Source: Deinococcus sedimenti
GTDB lineage: Bacteria > Deinococcota > Deinococci > Deinococcales > Deinococcaceae
Direction: 5' to 3'
Assembly: GCF_014648135.1 (NCBI RefSeq)
Contig: NZ_BMQN01000018.1
Coordinates: 1-50,343, forward strand
DNA: 50,343 nt
The position numbers and the translations under genes were made by a program. Shown piece after piece: positions 34,564-43,820 of this stretch. Position 1 is the first letter of the stretch, and each line of letters begins with the position of its first letter. The notes beneath the pieces were generated by a model, which did not search any database, was not told the DNA's origin, and worked only from the letters and a program-made list of their open reading frames with translations.

Positions 34564-35667
34564 GTGACCCGACGCTCCCCCTTCCCGGACACGGGCGCCT
34601 TCGTGACGCTGCCGCACGGCAGCCGGGTTCACGTGGACCCGGTCTCGCGGACGTGGACGCCCGAGTGGCGCCGCGTCGCGGACGAGCGGGACCTGGTGCC
34701 GTACCGCGCCCTCCAGGCGGCCCTGGAGGCGCTGCCACTGCCACTGGACCGGCGGGCGGTGGCCACGGTGGTCGCCGCGCACGGCGCCGGTCCGCTGCGC
34801 TGGGTCGCGCCGCCCAGGCCAGCCGCACCGGCCCTGCCGCCCCCGTTGACGCGACCTGCCACGCCGGCGTTCGGTAGCCTCACCGCGTACCTGCGGGGCA
34901 CGCCGCAGGCCCGGCAGTCCATTCGTGCCGCGCTGGCCGGCCGGAAGCATCCAGCTGCGGTTCCGATGCTCGCCGCGCCACGCGGGGCCAATCCAGGGTT
35001 GGTGGGTACGGCTTTCGACTACGCGTTCCGCTTCCTCCTCGAGGGACTGAACCCCGGGCGAGTGGCGGTGAAAGGCGCCCTGACCGCACGGGCCGCAGCG
35101 CTCGTCCTGGACCGTGACCGCACGCGTTCAGCGGTGAACGAGGCGGAAACGACGCTCCTGGAGGTCGCGGGCGGACAACCGTTCGAGGCCCGCCATGCCC
35201 ACGCGGCCGTGGTGCTCGCGTCCTACGAGGTGGTGGTCCGGACGGGCTGGTTCGCGGATCTGGCCGGTGTGGTGCCCGACGCGGCGCGCGAGGACGTGCT
35301 CGGGCTGGTGCAGGCGATTCCCCGTGAGGCGTTCCGGGCCGAGCGGCAGCTGATCCTGAACCCCCGGTTCGCTGCGGCAGGCCGCTTCGGCGGGGCGGAT
35401 GCGGACGTGCTGCTGGACGACCTGCTGATCGAAGTGAAAGCCACCCGCCACCTGAAGTTGGACGGGGATTACCTGCAGCAGCTCACCGGGTACCTGGTCC
35501 TGGACCGGCTGGGCGGAACGGTGGGCAGCCAGGAACCGGTTCGCCGGCTGGGGGTGTACTACGCCCGGCACGGGGTGCTGCAGGTGCTGCCCGTCAAGGA
35601 CCTCTACCGGCCGGGACTACTGCCCCAGCTGGTGAGCTGGTTCGACGAGAGTCTCCCGAGACTCTAG
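34564..35667 (+). CDS. RecB-like PD-(D/E)XK nuclease-superfamily protein
   Basis: A 367-residue protein. An N-terminal region of about 150 residues has no known fold. The C-terminal half has GTAFDYAFRFLLEG, then the nuclease core: Asp in ADVLLDD (about 279-285), EVKAT (Glu290, Lys292), and the RecB-type QxxxY as QLTGY (about 305-309). This triad marks RecB/Cas4-like nucleases. No helicase, cas genes or partner lies beside it. TACAGT (34551-34556) ends 7 nt before the GTG. Activity on DNA ends or flaps is inferred from motifs only. Confidence 0.72.
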   Translation: MTRRSPFPDTGAFVTLPHGSRVHVDPVSRTWTPEWRRVADERDLVPYRALQAALEALPLPLDRRAVATVVAAHGAGPLRWVAPPRPAAPALPPPLTRPATPAFGSLTAYLRGTPQARQSIRAALAGRKHPAAVPMLAAPRGANPGLVGTAFDYAFRFLLEGLNPGRVAVKGALTARAAALVLDRDRTRSAVNEAETTLLEVAGGQPFEARHAHAAVVLASYEVVVRTGWFADLAGVVPDAAREDVLGLVQAIPREAFRAERQLILNPRFAAAGRFGGADADVLLDDLLIEVKATRHLKLDGDYLQQLTGYLVLDRLGGTVGSQEPVRRLGVYYARHGVLQVLPVKDLYRPGLLPQLVSWFDESLPRL

Positions 35668-35703
35668 GAGGGGGCGCCGGACCGCGGTGGGTCCACCAGG
35701 CGG

Positions 35704-36387
35704 TTACTGATTGGCGAGGATCCGGCGGCTGAACTGAAAGCGGAAGGGCGCTCCCTCACCGCACGCCGCCTCGTACCGGTCGAGCGTGAAGATGGGCCGC
35801 TTCGCAACCTCGGCGCGCAGGCGCCACGCCACTGAGCGGTCCTCCGGACTGCCGGTGGAGCACGTGTCATGCACGGCTTCATCGACGTCCAGCAGGGTGC
35901 GGACCTTGGCGCCCGCGAGGGAGATGACGCTGGCGTTCTCGATGAACGACCCCATGTGCGGGCCGATGGCGGTGATGAACAGCAGTTCGTGCAGCCCGTC
36001 GCGGTTGACGTCGGGCAGCAGGCGCACCTCATCCCCGATGTCCTTGAAGTGCGTGACGTACTGGCCCTTCTCGAAGATCACGAGCCGGCCAAACTCCTCG
36101 CGCATCATGTCCGCGGCGAAGGTGCCGCAGTTGAACACCAGGTACGCGGTTTGCGGGGTGTTGCGCGTGAACCGGCCCGTGAGTTCCTGGCGGACTTCGC
36201 CGCCGTCGCAGACGGGGAGATTGAGTGTCGCGCGCACGAGGCGCAGGATTTTGGCCTGCGTGGCGGCGCCGAGTTCGGGCGTCTGCACGAACGTGCGGAA
36301 GTCGTGAAGGAGCACCAGGGCGGGCGCGGCGTGCGCGGCGCCGAGGGACGCCAGGAGCAGGGTCGTGAGAACGCGGGGTGAACGCAT
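35704..36387 (-). CDS. Secreted protein with FG-GAP-like DVNRDG motif
   Basis: A 227-residue product with signal peptide MRSPRVLTTLLLASLGAAHA. The motif LLPDVNRDGLHELLFIT recalls calcium-binding blade repeats, as in the 33522-34430 product, so the two may be distant paralogues. Cys residues are at PVCDGG, FNCGTF, DTCSTG and AACGEG. GGAGG lies 6 nt before the ATG. Confidence 0.72.
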   Translation of the reverse strand: MRSPRVLTTLLLASLGAAHAAPALVLLHDFRTFVQTPELGAATQAKILRLVRATLNLPVCDGGEVRQELTGRFTRNTPQTAYLVFNCGTFAADMMREEFGRLVIFEKGQYVTHFKDIGDEVRLLPDVNRDGLHELLFITAIGPHMGSFIENASVISLAGAKVRTLLDVDEAVHDTCSTGSPEDRSVAWRLRAEVAKRPIFTLDRYEAACGEGAPFRFQFSRRILANQ

Positions 36388-36435
36388 GAAACCTCCAGTG
36401 GGCAAAAGTGACAGGGGTGAATGGGGGGCGGTCGG

Positions 36436-36843
36436 TCAGTGCACCAGTCGTTCGCCCCGGACGGCCACGCGCCGCAGCGCGACGGCAACGGCTCCCAGGA
36501 AGGACGCCGTGGTCAGGCCGCCGCCCAACCCCAGGAAGGCCGCGGATTTCAGCGCGTGGTACGCCGCCTGCACCGGCTCGTCCCGGACCGCGCACAGCTG
36601 CCAGTACACGTTGGCGCTCAGCCCGGCGACGTCCGCGTCGGCTTGGCCGGCCATCAGGGCGATGTCCTGCGCGTGCCGGTCCAGCTGACCGGCGAACGCC
36701 AGGATGAGGTCCGGGTCCGTGGTGCCCCCCGTGGTCGGGGCGAACTCGATGGTGGCGATCATCTGCAGGGTCAGGGCGACACTCGTCTCGAACGTCTGCT
36801 GGTTGTGCGGGCTCGGGGTCCCAGCGTGGAGGGCGGCGGTCAT
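36436..36843 (-). CDS. Hypothetical helical protein
   Basis: A 135-residue mainly helical product (SVALTLQMIATIEFAP, ILAFAGQLDRHAQDIALMAG), with a hydrophobic segment near the C-terminus (FLGLGGGLTTASFLGAVAVAL) that may span the membrane. The minus-strand TACTCT ends 6 nt before the ATG. It lies 48 bp after the preceding secreted protein's start region and may have its own promoter. No family is recognised. Confidence 0.6.
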   Translation of the reverse strand: MTAALHAGTPSPHNQQTFETSVALTLQMIATIEFAPTTGGTTDPDLILAFAGQLDRHAQDIALMAGQADADVAGLSANVYWQLCAVRDEPVQAAYHALKSAAFLGLGGGLTTASFLGAVAVALRRVAVRGERLVH

Positions 36844-36941
36844 ACCTTCAGAGTATGGACCGCACGGGGGTGGATGCCGCGCACCATGGGCCGTAGGGCC
36901 TGCCGCTCAGGTCCCGCCTGGCCCGTGACGCCCGCCGCGCG

Positions 36942-38015
36942 TTACCTGTTCGGCGGGGTCGGCCAGAGTCGGTTCATCCAGTTCGCCGGGTCCGTCGCCT
37001 GGCCGCGCACGCGGAGCTCCAGGTGCAGGTGCGGCCCCGTACTCAGGCCCGTGCTGCCCACCTCCCCGATCGGGTCGCCCCGGCTGACCTGCTGCCCGAC
37101 CTTCACGGTCACGCGGCGCTGGTGGAAGTACAGGCTGCTGACGCCCCCACCGTGATCAATGATCACCAGGCCGCCCCGGACCAGGTACATCCCCGCCATG
37201 ACCACCGTGCCGTCGTTCACCGCGCGGACCGGAGTGCCCGCAGCGGCGGGGTAATCCGTGCCCAGGTGGTAGTCCACGGGCCCGCCCGCCTCGTACGTCC
37301 GGGGTTGGCCAAACGCACTGCTGCGCGTGCGTCGGCTCAGCGCGTCCTGAAATGGCCGGGTCCACAGGGGCGGGGTGCGCCGCGTGTACACCTGCTCGAC
37401 CGCGGCGTCCTCGGCGGCCCGCGCGGGATCCGCGAGTTTCGCGTTGACGCTGGCGGGCAGGTTCAGCCGCTGGATCGGCTGGGCGAGGCCCGTGACCGGA
37501 ATGCTGCGGCGCATCACGCTGCCTTCGAGTTCCACCTCGTACTCGAGTGGGGTCGTCTTGCCCAGGTCCACCCGGCCGAGCACCACGAACATCCCATCGC
37601 CGGCGGCGATGGGGGTCAAGGTTTCCGCTGGGAACCGCACCTGCTCGCCTGCCTCACTGGAGAAGCGAACGCGGGCCAGTGGCGCGCGGGCGCCGCTCAG
37701 ACGCAGCACGAAGGCGTCGCCCTCACGCAGGGTGGCGGGTGCCGTGACGGTCAGTCCCGCCAGGTCCGGCGTTGATGGAGCACCGGAAACGGGCGACGGT
37801 GGGCCCGCCTCCCCGGGCAGCCGCAGGAGTTGGCCCACGTCCAGGGTCGTGCCCGTGAGTCCATTCAGGCGCGTGAGTTCAGCCACGGTCGTGCGGTAGG
37901 TCCGCGCGAGGCTGGACAGGGTGTCACCTGACTTCACGGTGTACGCGGCCGCGCCAGTCCAGAGCAGGGCCGTGGCCAGCAGAACGGCTCGGCGCACCGA
38001 AAAGACACGGCTCAT
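36942..38015 (-). CDS. LysM-M23 peptidoglycan endopeptidase
   Basis: A 357-residue exported protein. The signal peptide (residues 1-23) is followed by a LysM domain (YTVKSGDTLSSLARTYRTTV...LNGLTGTTLDVGQLL, about 25-68), a beta-rich middle, and an M23 LytM-type peptidase (about 235-340). Zinc ligands are visible in YHLGTDYPA (HxxxD) and in HLHLEL (HxH). M23 enzymes cut peptide crosslinks; all ligands are present. Its start overlaps the stop of the double-TerD gene (ATGA), so expression is coupled. Confidence 0.92.
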   Translation of the reverse strand: MSRVFSVRRAVLLATALLWTGAAAYTVKSGDTLSSLARTYRTTVAELTRLNGLTGTTLDVGQLLRLPGEAGPPSPVSGAPSTPDLAGLTVTAPATLREGDAFVLRLSGARAPLARVRFSSEAGEQVRFPAETLTPIAAGDGMFVVLGRVDLGKTTPLEYEVELEGSVMRRSIPVTGLAQPIQRLNLPASVNAKLADPARAAEDAAVEQVYTRRTPPLWTRPFQDALSRRTRSSAFGQPRTYEAGGPVDYHLGTDYPAAAGTPVRAVNDGTVVMAGMYLVRGGLVIIDHGGGVSSLYFHQRRVTVKVGQQVSRGDPIGEVGSTGLSTGPHLHLELRVRGQATDPANWMNRLWPTPPNR

Positions 38016-39196
38016 GGGGACGCTGTGAGCAGGGCGCGGCCCGGCTGGATCATGGCGCGCACGGTGGCGCCCTTCCCGGGCAGGCCCAGGGCGGTGAAAA
38101 TCCACCCGTGGGTGGTGCGGGAGATCCGGGCCATGAACATGCCGGTGTGCGGCCCCCCGGCGCCCAGGTCAAAGCGGGCGAGTTCCGTGTCACCGGCGCT
38201 GTCCACCACCCGGCAGTAGGCGTTGCGCACTTGAGAGAAGGCCTGGCCCTGGAAGGAGTTGATGGTCAGGAGCAGGTGGGTGGCGTCGGGACTGAGTTTG
38301 GTCAGGTCCACGGCGATGCGCTCGTCGTCCCCTCGGCCGTGCCCGGTGAGGTTGTCCCCGGAGTGCCGGACGGCGCCGCGCTGGCCGGATTTGCTCATGA
38401 ACCAGACCTTATCGATGTCCCGGCCGGAGGCGTCATACACGATGCAGCTGGCGTCCAGATCGACATTCCGCCCATGGGTGGCCGGGTCCCAGCCGAGCCC
38501 GAGGAAGATCGTGGTGAGGGGCGCCCCACCGCGCTTCAGGAGGCTCACGCTTTGCCCTTTGCTCAGACTGACCTTGCCCCCGGCTGTGGAGGGCAGGCTG
38601 CTCTGAGCCGGGGTCGGGGCGCTGGGCGGCGCGGGGGAGGGGACGGGCGCTGCCGCTTGCGGCTCGACGGGCGCGGGGGCGGGCTCGTCCTCGGCCGCCT
38701 GCCCGCCAAAGTGTTCCAGCAGACGCCGCAGGCCGCCGTCAAAGCCCTGTGACACCGCCGCGACCCGCCAGGGGCCGCCAGGGGCCGGGGGATGCTGGTA
38801 GAGCTCGGCGAGCATCACCGCGCGTTCGTTGGCCAGGCCGTCACGGGCGTTGAAGACTGCACCGGGCAGTTCGACGGTCAGCGTGGGGGATTGCCCCACC
38901 GCCTGGTCGTCATGGGTGGCGGTGAGCACCAGGCGGGTGATGCTGGCGGGTAGCCGCGCCAGGTCAATCTGGAAGGTGGTCCGGTCGCCCTGTTGCTGCC
39001 AGCGCACGGCGCCCTGTGGGGACTCGGGCTGGTTGTAGAACGTCATGAACCGGTCGTCCGAGAGTCGGCCTTGCGCGTCCAAACCGAAAACCGCGATATC
39101 TGTACCGGTGAGGCCCGCCTGGACGTTTACGGTGAGCTGCGTGCTGGAGGTCAGGTCCGAGAGGGGCGTTTTCTGTCCGCGTGAGAGGGTGATCAT
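38012..39196 (-). CDS. Double TerD-domain protein
   Basis: A 394-residue protein with two TerD-type domains joined by a Pro/Ala linker (APAPVEPQAAAPVPSPAPP, about 170-195). The second domain (about 205-390) is complete: FLGLGWDPATHGRNVDLDAS, VWFMSKSGQRG and GDNLTGHGRGDDERIAVDL. The first domain has the fold's ends (ITLSRGQKTPL, SQGFDGGLRRLLEHFGG) but lacks the GDD..E calcium run, so it is TerA-like or degenerate. AGGAG precedes the ATG by 6 nt. Overlap with the peptidase links this TerD protein to the cell envelope. Confidence 0.9.
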   Translation of the reverse strand: MITLSRGQKTPLSDLTSSTQLTVNVQAGLTGTDIAVFGLDAQGRLSDDRFMTFYNQPESPQGAVRWQQQGDRTTFQIDLARLPASITRLVLTATHDDQAVGQSPTLTVELPGAVFNARDGLANERAVMLAELYQHPPAPGGPWRVAAVSQGFDGGLRRLLEHFGGQAAEDEPAPAPVEPQAAAPVPSPAPPSAPTPAQSSLPSTAGGKVSLSKGQSVSLLKRGGAPLTTIFLGLGWDPATHGRNVDLDASCIVYDASGRDIDKVWFMSKSGQRGAVRHSGDNLTGHGRGDDERIAVDLTKLSPDATHLLLTINSFQGQAFSQVRNAYCRVVDSAGDTELARFDLGAGGPHTGMFMARISRTTHGWIFTALGLPGKGATVRAMIQPGRALLTASP

Positions 39197-39493
39197 GCGT
39201 GCTCCTGAGGGTTGAGACGTTCGGGGGTTGGGTGTCCGCTTGAGGCACAGGGTCCCGGCACCACTGAGAAACTGTACAGCGCCCCCAGACGCGGTGAATC
39301 AGCGCAGCTCAGATACAGGTGGCCGCAGCATGACCAGCAGCTCAGCCGGGCACCTGCCCTGAGCATGCAGCTGAGTGCCAACCGCCGTCGGCTGAAGTCT
39401 CAGCTAGTATCCCCCAGAATGCTTGGCAGCGGCTTCAGGACGATTCTGGGGAACCTGCGAGATGTGGATGAAAGTCCCCTCTAGCCTACGTGA

Positions 39494-39697
39494 GCGGGCC
39501 ACGACCGTCTGGAACGCCTCCGAAAGCTGAACCGAATGCGCTTCAAACGGCACACTGGGATCTACCCCGAAACCTTCGTCGAGATGGAAGCCGTCCTGGA
39601 CCAGCGAGAACACTCCAAGAAAAAGTCTGGACGACCTCCCGCTCCTGACGGCCTGACAGATTTTATGAAGGCGCGCGAAAAGGCAGCGTCCAGCTGA
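39494..39697 (+). pseudogene. IS5-like transposase N-terminal fragment
   Basis: In frame with ATG 39536 the translation reads RLERLRKLNRMRFKRHTG, then IYPETFVEMEAVLDQRE, then [15 protein letters not shown]. This matches the N-terminal helix-turn-helix lead of IS5-group transposases (F.R.TG..P..F..M...L...GRPP). It is cut after about 65 residues and abuts the IS4-type pseudogene. An inverted repeat, CCCCAGAAT/ATTCTGGGG at 39412-39451, lies just upstream. Confidence 0.6.
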
Positions 39698-40864
39698 CAT
39701 CAAGGATGATGGACGGGCGAGAACGAGGGCCGTTCTGGCACCTGGGAGATTCGGGATCGGGCCCGCCCGGAAGGGCCAGGCGAGTGAAAAACATCTGACC
39801 TCGGCTCAACGCGTACAGCACCGCTCGGTGACCGATTTTGAGATAGCTCAATGCCCGGCGCCAGTGGGGATCGACGGCACGTCGATCCCCACGCTGCACG
39901 ATGTCCACGCCTTCAGAAACCAGCAGTACAGTCGCCAGCGCCAACATCAGGATCAGGCGTTCAAGGCTGGCGGCATCCCGCAATTTGGCATCTTCCCGCT
40001 CGAACAATCCGCTTTTTTCGTCCAGAAAACCCTCCTCAATCTGAAAGCGTTCGCCGTACTCCGCGAAGGTCTGGGCATCCGTCGGATGGTCGCTCACGAT
40101 CTGATCTGCCACCGCTCTGGGTCGTCCGATGGACGACCCAGAGCCACATGAATTGGACCAAACTGGTGCACTGTCAGCGTGACGTTGTGCAGGAAACGCG
40201 TCTCCCTGGCGGACAATTTGACCTCTCTAACCTTGCACAGTCGTGATCCATCCGGCGCGCTCAGCAGCAGGCTGGATGTGATGCGCATGCGGTAGTGTCA
40301 TCTACAGACGCGGAGCCATGCCATGAGCTCCGTATCGCAAAAGCCCCGGTCCGCGAGAACGCGGACCTCGTGCACATCAAGGACATCAAGCATCCCCTTG
40401 ACTTTGGCCAACACGGGAAGCAGGTGAGCACCGCTCACCTGCGCACTAGAATGTTCAATGACGCGGGAGACGAGTGGAACCGCTCGACCCCGGAAGAGAA
40501 CGGAAATTCGAATCAGACAGAACTTCTCGAACAGCATGCTGGCGTAGAGGGCCAGGATCAGGGTGTGTGCCCCCCAAGCGCGTAGGGCGCGGGTCACCAA
40601 CGGCCCAGAGGTCCCCGTGGGATCGATGGCTGGGTTGTGCAGCCATTAATGAAACCGGCGTTCGGTGCTCTGGGCGAGGACGGCTCTGGACTGGACGTAT
40701 GGGATCCAGGAGGGCAGCGAAGCCTGTTGGGAGAGCAGTAGTCCTGCGACCATCCAGGCGAGGGTATGACCGTTGTGACTGTCGTTCCACACGCTGTGCT
40801 GGAGATGGGGGAGGACGGCCTGATCGAGTCGGGTCGCGTCCCCGGTGGCATTTTCGGTTGTCAC
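39663..40864 (-). pseudogene. IS4-family transposase pseudogene
   Basis: The minus-strand path starts [20 protein letters not shown] and includes [34 protein letters not shown] (a catalytic Asp) and [20 protein letters not shown] (Y-R-E-K signature). It is broken by in-frame stops at 40646-40648 and 40298-40300, and by a frameshift at 40098-40107, where GATCT has been duplicated (five extra bases). No target duplication or clear paired ends were found. The true 3' end is probably near 39700. About 250 A/T-richer bases up to 41130 beside it hold no gene. Confidence 0.75.
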
Positions 40865-41215
40865 AAACAGAGAGTGTCCCCTATTGGGGACGCTTTCTCA
40901 TTCTTTGTGTCAGGCCGTCAGCTGTGGGACTCAACACCACCAGCCCCTCAAAGGACCGCCTCCTGGACTTCAGTTTCTCAAGCCGTAACACCCTTAAACC
41001 TACCTGCTCCGACCTCTACTGCGTAACAGGTCTTGAGAACTGGCTTCACAGCCACCTTGATCGAAGTGATTTCATATCCAGCTCCATATATTCTCGAATG
41101 AAATTCTAAGGTTTTCTGAGTTCATCTGAGTCCATGTCAGATGCCCGTGAGGCCACAGTCGGTTCAATGACTGTACCCGGGCACCCATTCTTCCCAGGTT
41201 CTCAGGACGTCGATC

Positions 41216-42403
41216 ATGCCCCCTGCACTCAACCCACTACTCATTCTCGCGGCCAGCGTCAGCGTGACCGTCCTGATCGTGGCGCTGTCCACTCTCGTCC
41301 TGGCCTGGTGGCGCCCGTCGTACCCGGGCTGGCGCAGTTGGGCCGCCGGGCACACTCTGGTGGTTCTCGGCATGCTGATCGGCACGTACCGCCCACCGGG
41401 CCTGGACCGCACGTCCATCCTGCTCGGCAACGCGCTGCTCATGATCGGCGCGGCGCTGTTCGTCGGAGCGTACTACCGTTTCGCCCGCCGGAGCGTCCCT
41501 GTCGCGCTGACCGCTGGCCTGAGCGCGAGCATTCCAGTGGTGCTGGGACTGCTTCACTGGTTCACGGCCGCGCACGACAACATCACCGCGCGGGTCCTCC
41601 TCGTGAGCATCTACCTGACGGTGTGCGTGGGCGCCCTCGTGACGCTCATCGTGCAGCAGATGCGGCAGGAGCGGCACCTGCGCGGCACGTACGCCCTGCA
41701 CCTGTGGCTGTTCGGATCGGTCTTCATACTGACGGTGCCGCGCAGCGTCACCCTCGCCCCAGGGAGCCACCCGGACCTCACGTACGCCTTCACGGCGCCC
41801 AACGTCCTGATGTTCACCGGCGTGCTGGTGCTATCGGTCGGGGGGGCGTTCGCCTTCTGGCTGCTGCATGATGACCGGCGCCGGGCTGACATGCAGGCCC
41901 TGCAGGATCACCTTTCGGACCTGGCGTTCCGGGACGAACTGACGGGTGTCCTCAACCGGCGCGGCCTGGAGGGCGCCTACGCGCGCTGGCGGGCCCGTCC
42001 GGACAGCCGCGTGGCGACTCTGGTCGTGCTGGATGTCGACCGGTTCAAGGACCTCAACGACCGGCATGGACACGCGGCGGGTGACGCGCAACTGGCCGCC
42101 CTGGGTGGTCTGCTGAATCGGGTGGCGCAACGCGACGACGTGGCGGGCCGGACGGGTGGGGATGAGTTTACGATGCTGCTCACCGGAGAAGCGCCGGACG
42201 TCGAAGCCCAGCTGAGCCGCCTCACCGAGACGCTGGGCCGCAGAAGCGAACTGCTGAGTTGCAGCGTGAGCGTGGGCTGGACGACCGTCTCGCCGCACGA
42301 TACGTGGTCGGACGGTCTGTCGCGTGCCGATGAGGCGATGTACGTGAGGAAAGCGCGCCGCGCGAATCCGACGATCAAATTCACGCCGGGTGTGGCCCGC
42401 TGA
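41216..42403 (+). CDS. Membrane diguanylate cyclase (GGDEF)
   Basis: A 395-residue protein with six to seven predicted membrane helices in the first 220 residues, then a GGDEF domain (about 240-390). It has FRDELTGVLNRRGLEGAYAR, VLDVDRFKDLNDRHGHAAGD and GRTGGDEF (active site intact), and ADEAMYVRKARRAN. It should make cyclic di-GMP. The RxxD inhibitory site five residues before GGDEF is absent (QRDD), so product inhibition is probably weak. No degradation (EAL/HD-GYP) partner is nearby. Confidence 0.93.
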   Translation: MPPALNPLLILAASVSVTVLIVALSTLVLAWWRPSYPGWRSWAAGHTLVVLGMLIGTYRPPGLDRTSILLGNALLMIGAALFVGAYYRFARRSVPVALTAGLSASIPVVLGLLHWFTAAHDNITARVLLVSIYLTVCVGALVTLIVQQMRQERHLRGTYALHLWLFGSVFILTVPRSVTLAPGSHPDLTYAFTAPNVLMFTGVLVLSVGGAFAFWLLHDDRRRADMQALQDHLSDLAFRDELTGVLNRRGLEGAYARWRARPDSRVATLVVLDVDRFKDLNDRHGHAAGDAQLAALGGLLNRVAQRDDVAGRTGGDEFTMLLTGEAPDVEAQLSRLTETLGRRSELLSCSVSVGWTTVSPHDTWSDGLSRADEAMYVRKARRANPTIKFTPGVAR

Positions 42404-42820
42404 GCGTGCGCGCCAGAGCAACCCGGGGAGAGCACCAGATGCCAGGAATCACCGCAGTGGTCCGTTTCACACTGCGCTGGACAGCACGCCCCTCCGCTCG
42501 ACAGTTCAGGTTCTGTCACCTGCCGATACGCCCTTCGCTCGGGGCAGGGTTCTTCCGGTCTCCTCGGTGCCACCGACTTGAGCCCGGCGAGAAGAAGACT
42601 GCGGCGCACCATAGAGTGGAAAGAGGTTGAGAGACGATCTTCTGACAGTGATTCTTCATCTATCAGAATCCGGTCCCATTTGAGTGCGGTCCAGTCGGCA
42701 AAAAAATCTCGACCTCACAGAACGGCCAGGAAGGGGCCTCCGAACGCGGTTGAGGGGTCCAGGGTGGGAGCAGGGACGATTCACCTGTCCGACGGGACCT
42801 GACAGGTCACCGGTTCAGCA
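42404..42820. other. Intergenic stretch before the tyrosine recombinase
   Basis: About 420 bp with no gene. It includes an A/T-richer segment at about 42610-42720 with a perfect 6-bp inverted repeat, GATTCT (42650-42655) and AGAATC (42665-42670). No promoter is certain here. Confidence 0.4.
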
Positions 42821-42826
42821 ATCACG

Positions 42827-42860
42827 AGCACTTCACACTAATGTGGCTTAGTGCTAACAT
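42827..42860 (+). promoter_or_regulatory. Recombinase promoter overlapping a dif-like palindrome
   Basis: TTCACA (42832-42837), 17 bp, then TAACAT (42855-42860) form a promoter ending 9 nt before the recombinase GTG. The same bases form an inverted repeat, CACTAA (42836-42841) and TTAGTG (42848-42853), around a 6-bp centre, with outer AGCACT/AGTGCT arms. As 11-bp arms around 6 bp, 8 of 11 positions pair, the layout of a Xer core site. It may be an operator, a recombination site, or both. Confidence 0.55.
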
Positions 42861-42869
42861 CGACTCACC

Positions 42870-43820
42870 GTGACCCTCGTCCGCACCAGCGACACCCTGG
42901 CCCTGATCCACCTCACCGATCAGGCCCTGCGGGTCCGGGCGGTCGAGGCGGCCAGCACCTACGACACCGACACCCTCGTGCAGGTCACCCTGGCCTACAT
43001 GACCTCCGGCAGCCGCAAGGGCGCCCGCACCAGCCCCAAGACCCTCGCCGCGTACCGTCTCGCCGTGCGGGACTTCGTGCCCTGGGCGCAGCGCAGCGGC
43101 GTACAACTGCTCCGCCCCGGACGGCGGGACGGCGGCCGGTACGTCGCCGAGCTGCAGACGCGGCCCACCCAGGCACGCGGCCGGACCGGGACGCTCTCGG
43201 CCGCGACCGTGGCGCAGTACGTCGCGGGCGCCCGCGCCCTGTACCGCGCGCTGCGCTGGGCAGGCGCGACCGAAGCGCAGCCGTTCGAAGACGCGCACGT
43301 GCCCCCGGACCCCACGCCCGGCATCGTGAAGAACCCGCCCTACATGCGCGAGGTCGATGACGTCCTCGGGCACTGCGACGCCCGGCTCGCCGCGCTGCTG
43401 CTGCTGTGCGCGCACGCCGGGCTGCGCGTCACCGAGGCGCTGAACATCCGGCTCGGCGACCTTCAGGGCGCGCAGCTGACCGTGCACGGGAAAGGGGGCA
43501 AGGTCCGCCGCGTTCCCCTGGGCCGCCGCGTCCGCGCGGCCCTGCAGGACCTGCCCGCCGCGAGTGCCGACGGTGAGCTGTTCGACTGGACGTACCATCA
43601 GGCGCAGTACCGCATGCGGCTCGCCTTCCGCGCTGCCGGGCACGGACCGGCCTGGCGGGGCTTTCACGCCGCGCGTAAACACTCGGGGACCCGGCTGTAC
43701 CGCGCCACGAAGGACTTCACGCGGGTCGGGCTGTTCCTAGGGCACTCGTCGGTGGACACGACGCGGCGCTACGTCGCCCTGGAGGAGAACGACGTGCAGA
43801 ACGAAGTCGAGGACTTCTGA
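42870..43820 (+). CDS. XerD-like tyrosine recombinase
   Basis: A 316-residue recombinase with an N-terminal SAM-like core-binding domain (about 30-140) and a catalytic domain (about 155-316). Catalytic residues are visible: Arg186 in [10 protein letters not shown], Lys208 or Lys211 in [14 protein letters not shown] at 266-269 (His and Arg), His292 in LGHSS, and Tyr301 in RRYVALEE. It resembles Xer proteins that resolve replicon dimers. No excisionase, att-like repeats or phage genes lie beside it. Confidence 0.9.
   Translation: MTLVRTSDTLALIHLTDQALRVRAVEAASTYDTDTLVQVTLAYMTSGSRKGARTSPKTLAAYRLAVRDFVPWAQRSGVQLLRPGRRDGGRYVAELQTRPTQARGRTGTLSAATVAQYVAGARALYRALRWAGATEAQPFEDAHVPPDPTPGIVKNPPYMREVDDVLGHCDARLAALLLLCAHAGLRVTEALNIRLGDLQGAQLTVHGKGGKVRRVPLGRRVRAALQDLPAASADGELFDWTYHQAQYRMRLAFRAAGHGPAWRGFHAARKHSGTRLYRATKDFTRVGLFLGHSSVDTTRRYVALEENDVQNEVEDF

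Noticed and set aside
39412..39451. Terminal repeats of a third mobile element (CCCCAGAAT and ATTCTGGGG)
   Set aside because: The arms are only 9 bp and 22 nt apart with no element between; it is more likely a hairpin or part of the IS5-type end.
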